Shown: positions 1 through 4,462 of the stretch, piece by piece
Layout of the letters: the number at the start of each line of letters is the position of its first letter
Position numbering within the stretch: the first letter of the stretch is position 1
Assembly: GCA_946628525.1 (NCBI GenBank)
Contig: CAMOWO010000067.1
Span: 1 to 5,041 of the forward strand
DNA from: an uncultured Bacillota bacterium
Lineage (GTDB): Bacteria; Bacillota_A; Clostridia; Peptostreptococcales; Anaerovoracaceae
Reading direction: 5' to 3'
DNA length: 5,041 bases
Position numbers and translations under genes: made by a program
Notes under the pieces: model-generated
The model's database searches: none
What the model was told of the DNA's origin: nothing
What the model saw: only the letters and a program-made list of their open reading frames with translations

Positions 1-165
1 AAGTCACCTAAGTTCAAGGAAATCCAGGATATGGAAGTTGGCATCCCTGCATGGCTCTCAGTAGACAGAGACAAACTCGAAGGAACTGTTGTGGCTGAGC
101 CTACAAGAGACCAGATCGACGTGCCTGTAGAAGAGCACCTGATCGTCGAATTGTATTCCAAATAA
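1..165 (+). CDS. rpsD: 30S ribosomal protein S4 (uS4), C-terminal 54 residues only
   Basis: The window opens inside this gene. Frame 1 reads without interruption to TAA at 163-165. The visible 54 residues include [18 protein letters not shown], then a stretch ending [15 protein letters not shown], which is the typical C-terminus of bacterial S4 proteins. S4 is a primary 16S rRNA-binding protein that nucleates assembly of the small-subunit body, and in many bacteria it also represses its own operon by binding mRNA. Its place directly before rpoA and rplQ is the conserved order of the alpha operon in Firmicutes and supports the call. The start, the N-terminal part and most of the S4 RNA-binding domain lie outside the window, so nothing can be said about paralogues or regulation. 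The identification rests on recalled family sequence plus synteny. Confidence 0.95.
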   Translation, partial: KSPKFKEIQDMEVGIPAWLSVDRDKLEGTVVAEPTRDQIDVPVEEHLIVELYSK

Positions 166-212
166 TGTAACGGATAATTATAGTTACCATGGAATGAAAA
201 GGAGGGTTTCGA

Positions 213-1160
213 GTGATAGAAATCGAAAAGCCAACAATCGAATGTATATATTCAAACGAAGATCCGAACTACGGCAAATTCGTTGTAGAACCCCTCGAGA
301 GAGGTTACGGTACTACACTGGGCAACAGCATGAGAAGGATCCTTCTCAGCTCCCTGCCGGGCGTAGCCGTTACATCAGTTAAAATTGACGGCATCCTTCA
401 TGAGTTCTCAACTATTCCGGGCGTCAAGGAAGACGTTACCGAGATCATACTCAACCTGAAGAAGCTGGCAATCAAGCTGAATGGTGACAGCAACAAAAAA
501 GTACTGATCAATGCAATCGGACCCAAAGAAGTAACAGCGGCAGACATCCTCGGTGATGCAGACGTTGAGATCATCAACCCTGATCTTCACATCGCAACAC
601 TGGAAGAGAATGCAACCCTGATCATGGAGATCAGCATCGCGAAGGGCAGAGGTTATGTTCCATCCGAGATGAACAAGGATGAGCATACACCGATCTCAGT
701 CATCCCGACTGACTCCATCTATACACCTGTAAGAAAGTGCAACTTCACAGTAGAGAACACGAGAGTAGGCCAGGTAACGGACTACGACAAGCTGATCCTC
801 GAACTGTGGACAGATGGAACCATCTCACCGAGTGAAGGCGTTTCCATCGGCGCGAAGATCATGCAGGAGCATCTGGGTCTGTTTGTAGGGCTCACAGATC
901 AGGCAGAAGGAATGGAAATCATGGTGGAGAAGGAAGAGAACCAGAAAGAAAAGGCTCTCGAAATGACCATCGAAGAACTGGAACTTTCCGTTCGTTCATT
1001 CAACTGCCTCAAGAGAGCATCCATCAATACTGTTGAGGAACTGACAAACAGAACAGAAGAAGACATGATGAAGGTTAGAAACCTTGGTAAGAAGTCACTT
1101 GACGAAGTTAAGCACAAGCTGGAAGAGCTGGGACTTAGCCTCAAGCAGAGCGACGAATAG
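213..1160 (+). CDS. rpoA: DNA-directed RNA polymerase subunit alpha
   Basis: This encodes the 315-residue alpha subunit, a normal length. As a dimer it scaffolds assembly of beta and beta-prime, and its C-terminal domain contacts UP elements and activators. The N-terminal domain (about 1-230) carries the hallmark [15 protein letters not shown] at 36-50, where the arginine pair sits in the dimer and beta-contact region, followed by [17 protein letters not shown] and the later GRGYVPSE. A charged linker (about 235-250, EKEENQKEK) leads to the C-terminal domain with RSFNCLK at 261-267 and [11 protein letters not shown] at 290-300. These hold the equivalents of the E. coli DNA-contact residues R265, N268, K271, G296, K298 and S299. 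The GTG start at 213 is chosen because AAAAGGAGGG lies at 197-206, six bases upstream, and the protein begins at the usual MIEIEKP. It lies 47 nt after rpsD and 20 nt before rplQ, so it is almost certainly co-transcribed with both. Confidence 0.98.
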   Translation: MIEIEKPTIECIYSNEDPNYGKFVVEPLERGYGTTLGNSMRRILLSSLPGVAVTSVKIDGILHEFSTIPGVKEDVTEIILNLKKLAIKLNGDSNKKVLINAIGPKEVTAADILGDADVEIINPDLHIATLEENATLIMEISIAKGRGYVPSEMNKDEHTPISVIPTDSIYTPVRKCNFTVENTRVGQVTDYDKLILELWTDGTISPSEGVSIGAKIMQEHLGLFVGLTDQAEGMEIMVEKEENQKEKALEMTIEELELSVRSFNCLKRASINTVEELTNRTEEDMMKVRNLGKKSLDEVKHKLEELGLSLKQSDE

Positions 1161-1180
1161 GAAATAAGGAGGACGAGAAC

Positions 1181-1522
1181 GTGCCAGGATATAGAAAATT
1201 AGGCAGAGACTCAGCTCACAGAAAGTCAATGTTGAGAAATCTCGTTACAGACCTGCTCAGAGAAGGCAGGATCACGACAACAGAAGACAGAGCTAAGGAA
1301 GCCAGAAGACAGGCAGAAAAAATGATCACACTTGCTAAGCGCGGCGATCTTCACGCTAGAAGACAGGCGCTGGCATACATCTACGACGAGACAGTCGTAA
1401 CAAAGCTCTTTGAAGAGATCGCACCGAAGTACGAAGACAGACAGGGCGGTTATACAAGAATCCTGAAGCTTGGACCTCGCAGAGGAGACAACGCAGAGGA
1501 AGTATTCTTAGAGCTCGTATAA
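1181..1522 (+). CDS. rplQ: 50S ribosomal protein L17 (bL17)
   Basis: This 113-residue basic protein is a full-length bL17, a large-subunit protein near the peptide exit-tunnel side of the ribosome. The N-terminus [20 protein letters not shown] is a close match to the family signature, followed by the helical arginine-rich part ([22 protein letters not shown]) and the C-terminal [25 protein letters not shown]. The GTG start has AAGGAGGA at 1166-1173, seven bases upstream. It follows rpoA by 20 nt and is the last gene of the operon, since a strong terminator follows about 60-125 nt after the stop. Nearly all its arginines are AGA, as expected for a highly expressed gene here, whereas the next gene uses a broader set (CGC, CGG, AGG). 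Confidence 0.98.
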   Translation: MPGYRKLGRDSAHRKSMLRNLVTDLLREGRITTTEDRAKEARRQAEKMITLAKRGDLHARRQALAYIYDETVVTKLFEEIAPKYEDRQGGYTRILKLGPRRGDNAEEVFLELV

Positions 1523-1523
1523 C

Positions 1524-1720
1524 GAGAGCGCGGCTGTGACGATGCTTAGTCCTCGTCACTAACGGCCAATACGCCTCACTCAAAGAGAATAGAACCCCAG
1601 AGAAACTCGCCATGAAATCATGATGGCTCAGACAGTCTCTGGGGTTTTTCTATTCTCTGATTTCGTTTCGCCGGTGGCCGTAGTAGTTCCTGCGGAATCG
1701 CTCGTCACAGCCGAGGTCTC
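1524..1720 (+). repeat. nested long imperfect palindrome after rplQ
   Basis: Successive complementary blocks share one centre near 1620. GAGA at 1524-1527 pairs with TCTC at 1717-1720. CGGCTGTGACGA at 1531-1542 is the exact reverse complement of 1702-1713. ACTAACGGCCA at 1558-1568 pairs with TGGCCGTAGT at 1675-1684 with one bulged A. The terminator arms at 1584-1603 pair with 1636-1658 with a three-T bulge. GCCAT at 1609-1613 pairs with ATGGC at 1623-1627. The spacers between blocks are mostly unpaired internal loops. No protein-coding sequence is supported here. The whole could be one extended transcript-end structure, a structured RNA, or a small palindromic (MITE-like) element that brought a terminator. 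The pairing is directly visible; the interpretation is open. Confidence 0.8.
1584..1658 (+). terminator. Rho-independent terminator of the rpsD-rpoA-rplQ operon
   Basis: AACCCCAGAGA (1593-1603) pairs with TCTCTGGGGTT (1636-1646), and the T-run spans 1645-1649 with a further T-rich CTATT after it. The stem can lengthen outwards because AGAGAATAG (1584-1592) pairs with CTATTCTCT (1650-1658) across a bulge of three T. The 32-nt apical part holds a second small hairpin, GCCAT/ATGGC. The position shortly after rplQ fits termination of the ribosomal operon. On the opposite strand the stem is followed by only two T before CTATT, so bidirectional function is doubtful. Confidence 0.85.
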
Positions 1721-1733
1721 TTAAGAGTATAAT
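1704..1733 (+). promoter_or_regulatory. possible sigma-A-type promoter for the sigma/propeller operon
   Basis: A perfect TATAAT sits at 1728-1733. The best -35 at suitable distance is GTCACA at 1704-1709 (4 of 6 to TTGACA, 18-bp spacer), which lies within the right arm of the long palindrome. Start of transcription would be near 1740, giving a leader of about 75 nt. A perfect 10-bp palindrome, CTCTTAAGAG (1718-1727), touches the -10 and could be an operator. The weak -35 keeps this tentative. Confidence 0.4.
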
Positions 1734-1754
1734 TGACTAAAAAAAGAAACTTTC

Positions 1755-1783
1755 TTGCAACACTTCGGCCGTTGTTCCATACT
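1755..1783 (+). promoter_or_regulatory. alternative promoter close to the sigma gene
   Basis: TTGCAA (1755-1760) and CATACT (1778-1783) are separated by 17 bp, and each matches the sigma-A consensus in 4 of 6 bases. Transcription would begin near 1790, leaving a leader of about 24 nt before the ATG at 1814. A dyad AAGAAA-C-TTTCTT (1744-1756) overlaps the -35. No convincing ECF-type GGAAC/CGTC pair, which would signal autoregulation, was recognised, although GAAAC occurs at 1746-1750. Confidence 0.25.
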
Positions 1784-1801
1784 TAACATATGAAGGGGGC
1801 A

Positions 1802-1816
1802 AAAGGAGAGATCATG
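1802..1816 (+). promoter_or_regulatory. ribosome binding site that fixes the sigma gene start
   Basis: AAAGGAGAG (1802-1810) precedes the ATG at 1814-1816 with five bases after GGAG. The in-frame ATG at 1790 is eight codons earlier but has no purine-rich site before it (upstream reads CCATACTTAAC), and this Shine-Dalgarno lies inside the coding sequence that start would create. Start at 1814 is therefore preferred. Confidence 0.8.
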
Positions 1817-2320
1817 GAAGAGCGTATACTCATAGAAAAAGCAAGAAAAGGCGATAAGGATGCGTTTTGCAGCCTTTACGGCCTATATAAGGACAGGCTC
1901 TACAGATATGCCTATTTCCGCCTGGGAAGCCACGAGGACGCCGAGGACGCCGTATCGGAGTGCGTGCTCAGCGCATGGAAACAGATCCCGGGCCTGAGGC
2001 AACCCGGAGCCTTTGGGGGATGGATCTTCCGGATCCTGTCGGGATGCTGCGCCGGGTACATCAAGGCCCAGATCTCGAAGAAAAACGAAGTGGATCTGGA
2101 GACGGCAGATGCAAAGGATCAGCGTCCATCGCAGATAGACGATATCATCCTGAAGGAAGCGATTTCAAGGCTTTCGGACGAGGAGCGCAACATCGTCCTT
2201 CTTTCTGTGGTCAGCGGCCTGTCCAGCGTGGAGATCAGCAAGGTGACGGACCTGACGCCCGGGGCGGTCCGGTCCAAACTTTCCCGAAGCCTCAGCAAGT
2301 TAAGGGGGTATTTATCATGA
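1814..2320 (+). CDS. RNA polymerase sigma-70 family factor, ECF-like
   Basis: The 168-residue product has only the two domains expected of an ECF sigma factor, which directs core RNA polymerase to a small regulon in response to a signal. Region 2 (about 9-75) has KGDKDAFCSLYGLYKDRLYRYAYFRLG, the acidic core-binding DAEDAVSE at 42-49, and GGWIFRI at 68-74 in the promoter-melting/-10 segment. A linker of about 90-112 follows, then region 4 (about 114-165), LKEAISRLSDEERNIVLL, with the helix-turn-helix GLSSVEISKVTDLTPGAVRSKLSRSLSKLR that would read the -35. Its TGA overlaps the ATG of the next gene (ATGA at 2317-2320), so the two are probably translationally coupled. That next gene encodes a one-pass membrane protein, the usual arrangement of sigma and anti-sigma. 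The specific ECF subgroup cannot be assigned by eye, and the target promoter is unknown. Confidence 0.92.
   Translation: MEERILIEKARKGDKDAFCSLYGLYKDRLYRYAYFRLGSHEDAEDAVSECVLSAWKQIPGLRQPGAFGGWIFRILSGCCAGYIKAQISKKNEVDLETADAKDQRPSQIDDIILKEAISRLSDEERNIVLLSVVSGLSSVEISKVTDLTPGAVRSKLSRSLSKLRGYLS
2302..2319 (+). promoter_or_regulatory. internal ribosome binding site and ATGA coupling site
   Basis: AAGGGGG (2302-2308), inside the last codons of the sigma gene, lies eight bases before the ATG at 2317. The start overlaps the sigma stop codon as ATGA. This supports 2317 as the start of the propeller protein. The same frame is open from 1960, but that upstream stretch is the sigma gene read out of frame. 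Confidence 0.8.
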
Positions 2321-4281
2321 AAAACAACAAGGATCATGAATATATCAAAGGGCTTTTTGATGGGAGTGACGTGAAAGCCCCAGAAAGCCTTTCGGAGGAG
2401 AAGGTGCGGGCGATGCTGGAGAATGAAGAGCAGAGCAGCGAAGAGAGGACCGTCATCAGTAGCCTCAGAGCAGGGAAGAGACGCCGGAGAAACTTTGGGG
2501 TGTTCGCGGCGTGTGTCGTGCTGGCGGTATGCCTGATCCCGGCGGGCAAGTGGGCCGTATCTCCGCATCCGGGCAAGACGGTGGAAGCCGGCGAGGGGAT
2601 GCTGAAATTCGCGACGGAGAAGCAGCTGGATAAGCAGATCGAGTACCTGACGGCCGACAGGGGAAGCAGCATGTTCCTCATGGGAAGAGGGAGCGATGTC
2701 GACGTGATCGCCAACGAGGGGAGTGCGACGGGTGATATGGATGCAGCCGCAGAACCAAAGGCGACTGCCGGTTCCTCCATGACGTCCGCTCCGGGGGCAG
2801 CGCCGGAGCACTCCGAGACTTACGTCCAGGTAGAGGGCATCGACGAAGCGGACATCGTCAAGACGGACGGCACATACATCTACTACACCTCAGACATGTC
2901 GAACCAGGTCATCATCGCCTTGGCCAAGGACGGCAAGACCGAGAAGATCGGCCGCGTGAACTGCAGCAAAGACGACATCAGCGTCGATGACATCTTCATC
3001 AAAGGCGACAAGCTCATCGTCATCGGCCTTGACACTTCCGAGGCCATAGCGGAGGACTGGAACGGCGGATACGGATACAAAGACTGCACGACGGTGGCCG
3101 TCTACGATATTTCCGACCGCAGCGCACCGAAGAGGATCTCGAGATTCGCCCAGTCGGGGTTCATCCTTTCTTCAAGGCTCATCGGCGACACCCTTTGCGT
3201 CGTGACGAACGATTACATCTATCAGTACGTCAAAGGCAAGAACAAGCCGTGGCTGGATTTTGGAGACGGGTTCGACCAGGTATCGGTGAAGGACATCACG
3301 GTGTTTCCTGAGGCCAATACACCGGCGTACACTGTGATAAGCACCATCGATACGGCCAGCGGCAAGATCACCAAGAAACAGGTGAAGACGAAGGCGGTGC
3401 TGGGCGGCTCAGAAGAAATCTACTGCAATGGAGAGGACCTCTACGTGGCATCCTCCTACATGCAGGGCGGCGGCAAGGCCTACTACACAGGGGATATCAG
3501 GACCAGGATCCTCAAAGTCTCCCTGGACGGCGGCAAGATCAAGCCGGAGGCATCTGCTGCAGTCGTAGGAAGACTGAACGATCAGTTCAGCATGGACGCA
3601 TCGGGAGGATACTTCAAAGTCGCCACCACGTCTACGAGTGGTGAACGGGACAGCAACAACCTTTTCATCCTGGACGAGAACATGAAGCAGGTGAGCAAGA
3701 TCACGGACTTCGCCAAGGGCGAGCATATCGAGGCCGTCCGGTACATCAAGGACAAGGCCTACGTCATAACCTACGAGCAGACGGACCCACTCTTCATCAT
3801 CGATCTGGCAGACCCAAAGGATCCTGTCATCGAGGGGCACGTGAAGATCAGCGGATTCTCGACCCTCCTGGTGCCGACAGATGACGACCATCTTTTGGGC
3901 ATCGGATTCGCCACAGAAAACGGGGAGTTCGGAGAGGCGGTAAACGGCGTGAAGCTGGCGCTCTTCGATGTGACGGACCCGGCGGAGCCGAAGGTGGCAG
4001 ACGCTCAGGAATTCAAGGATATGGACAGCGAAGTGCAGTACGATCACAAAGCTTTGTTGGTGGACCCTTCGGGCGAGTACTACGCCTTCCCGTATTCGAA
4101 GTGGTCAGAGAAAGCGGATGACTATGAGAACGGCGTGCTCCTCTTCTCTGCCAAAGGCGGAAAACTCAAGGTGATCAAGGACGAGAAGACGAAGGAAATG
4201 GTGCTGCGAGCCATCGCCATAGAGAACCACATCTACGGGATCTGCGATGACGATTCCATCGAGAGTTTCGCGGTCAAGTGA
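2317..4281 (+). CDS. membrane-anchored beta-propeller protein, candidate regulator of the upstream sigma factor
   Basis: This 654-residue protein matches, from recalled family features, the secreted Beta_propel family (C-terminal beta-propeller distantly related to WD-40 repeats). Residues 1-58 are charged and predicted cytoplasmic, ending in RAGKRRRRNF. One membrane segment follows at about 59-76 (GVFAACVVLAVCLIPAG). A Ser/Ala/Gly/Glu-rich stalk covers about 120-166. The family signature TYVQVEGIDEADIVKTDGTYIYY is at 168-190. Repeated strand-turn blades run to the end, among them VAVYDISDRSAPKRISRF (260-277), FIIDLADPKDPVIEGHVKISGFSTLL (493-518), DDDHLLGIG (522-530) and LALFDVTDPAEPKV (547-560). 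Basic residues before the membrane segment predict an N-in, C-out topology. The ATGA overlap with the ECF sigma gene suggests an anti-sigma or sensor role, which is inference. No HxxxCxxC zinc anti-sigma motif or protease domain is seen. Ligand and function of the propeller are unknown. Confidence 0.88.
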   Translation: MKNNKDHEYIKGLFDGSDVKAPESLSEEKVRAMLENEEQSSEERTVISSLRAGKRRRRNFGVFAACVVLAVCLIPAGKWAVSPHPGKTVEAGEGMLKFATEKQLDKQIEYLTADRGSSMFLMGRGSDVDVIANEGSATGDMDAAAEPKATAGSSMTSAPGAAPEHSETYVQVEGIDEADIVKTDGTYIYYTSDMSNQVIIALAKDGKTEKIGRVNCSKDDISVDDIFIKGDKLIVIGLDTSEAIAEDWNGGYGYKDCTTVAVYDISDRSAPKRISRFAQSGFILSSRLIGDTLCVVTNDYIYQYVKGKNKPWLDFGDGFDQVSVKDITVFPEANTPAYTVISTIDTASGKITKKQVKTKAVLGGSEEIYCNGEDLYVASSYMQGGGKAYYTGDIRTRILKVSLDGGKIKPEASAAVVGRLNDQFSMDASGGYFKVATTSTSGERDSNNLFILDENMKQVSKITDFAKGEHIEAVRYIKDKAYVITYEQTDPLFIIDLADPKDPVIEGHVKISGFSTLLVPTDDDHLLGIGFATENGEFGEAVNGVKLALFDVTDPAEPKVADAQEFKDMDSEVQYDHKALLVDPSGEYYAFPYSKWSEKADDYENGVLLFSAKGGKLKVIKDEKTKEMVLRAIAIENHIYGICDDDSIESFAVK

Positions 4282-4291
4282 GATGCGCGTT

Positions 4292-4306
4292 GATGTGGAC
4301 ATCCAC
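4292..4306 (+). promoter_or_regulatory. overlapping dyads on the -35 region, possible operator
   Basis: GATGT-GG-ACATC (4292-4303) and GTGGA-CA-TCCAC (4295-4306) are two interlocked perfect inverted repeats. The second extends to about 4293-4309 with one T:G position. Both cover the candidate -35 hexamer TGGACA (4296-4301), the expected place for a repressor or activator site. The symmetry is visible; the binding protein is unknown. Confidence 0.35.
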
Positions 4307-4325
4307 GTCCGACTTTTGGTAGAAT
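4296..4325 (+). promoter_or_regulatory. sigma-A-type promoter upstream of the phosphodiesterase gene
   Basis: TGGACA (4296-4301) matches the -35 consensus in 5 of 6 bases, TAGAAT (4320-4325) matches the -10 in 5 of 6, and the spacer is 18 bp. TG at 4317-4318 one base before the -10 gives an extended -10. Transcription would start near 4332, giving a leader of about 127 nt that includes the terminator at 4416-4443. A second, weaker candidate is TTCACA (4369-4374) with TAGCAT (4393-4398), 18-bp spacer. Confidence 0.6.
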
Positions 4326-4331
4326 GGCAGT

Positions 4332-4458
4332 AGGGATAATCAGCAGATCATCGGGAGACGGATCTCAGTTCACATCTGAGGATGAAGCAAAATAGCATTT
4401 ATTTTAAAGAAATCGGAGGGGCTGATAAACAGCCTCTCTTTTTGAGAGTAGAGGAGTC
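4332..4458 (+). promoter_or_regulatory. structured 5' leader of the phosphodiesterase gene, possible attenuator
   Basis: If transcription starts near 4332, the leader can form TCATC (4348-4352) with GATGA (4381-4385), enclosing CTCAG (4364-4368) with CTGAG (4376-4380). An alternative is AGATC (4345-4349) with GATCT (4361-4365). ATCAGC (4339-4344) is complementary to GCTGAT (4421-4426), part of the terminator stem and loop, so it could act as an antiterminator strand. Downstream, CCTCT (4433-4437) can pair with AGAGG (4450-4454) at the ribosome binding site. I could not match it to a known riboswitch class. The pairings are visible; regulation is inferred. Confidence 0.4.
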
Positions 4459-4462
4459 ATGA
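4382..4462 (+). CDS. possible 26-residue leader peptide ORF overlapping the next start
   Basis: ATG at 4382 opens a 26-codon frame (MKQNSIYF...FLRVEES) ending at TGA 4460-4462, which overlaps the phosphodiesterase ATG at 4459 as ATGA. The frame runs straight through the terminator hairpin, so translating ribosomes would prevent it forming and could couple initiation of the next gene. Against a real gene: the only purine-rich bases, GAGG at 4378-4381, touch the ATG with no spacing, the peptide resembles nothing I recognise, and a frame this short can arise by chance. There is no run of a single amino-acid codon as in classical amino-acid attenuators. Confidence 0.25.
   Translation: MKQNSIYFKEIGGADKQPLFLRVEES
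4416..4443 (+). terminator. Rho-independent terminator between the propeller and phosphodiesterase genes
   Basis: GAGGGGCTG (4416-4424), loop ATAAA, CAGCCTCTC (4430-4438), then five T (4439-4443). The stem is nine pairs with one G:T wobble, followed directly by the T-run. It probably ends the sigma/propeller transcript. It lies only 15 nt before the next start codon, leaving no room for a promoter after it, so transcripts for the phosphodiesterase must pass through it. Confidence 0.85.

Noticed and set aside
151..187. Promoter or hairpin between rpsD and rpoA (TTGTAT with GATAAT, and GTAAC/GTTAC)
   Set aside because: The -35 matches in only 3 of 6 bases with a 16-bp spacer, and the stem is five pairs around an AT-rich loop. 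Co-transcription from upstream is the simpler explanation.
408..1613. Minus-strand and alternative-frame ORFs over rpoA and rplQ
   Set aside because: They lie opposite strongly conserved genes, lack ribosome binding sites and have serine- or arginine-biased compositions typical of antisense shadows.
1790..1813. Upstream ATG giving an eight-residue longer sigma factor
   Set aside because: No ribosome binding site before it, and the good AAAGGAGAG site falls after it and serves the ATG at 1814.
1960..2316. N-terminal extension of the propeller reading frame by 119 codons
   Set aside because: It overlaps the well-supported sigma gene in another frame, the peptide is arginine/proline/glycine-rich without family likeness, and a Shine-Dalgarno plus ATGA overlap favours the start at 2317.
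2119..4302. Minus-strand ORFs over the sigma and propeller genes (longest 230 codons)
   Set aside because: They are mirror images of the real coding frames, show no recognisable domain, and the + strand frames carry clear family motifs.
4297..4317. Terminator right after the propeller gene (GGAC/GTCC then TTTT)
   Set aside because: Only four pairs and four T separated from the stem by extra bases. The stem at 4416-4443 is far better.
4332..4458. Known riboswitch class in the phosphodiesterase leader
   Set aside because: I compared by memory with TPP, SAM-I, c-di-GMP-I, preQ1, fluoride, ZTP, lysine and THF cores and saw no matching conserved blocks. Without a covariance search no class can be named.
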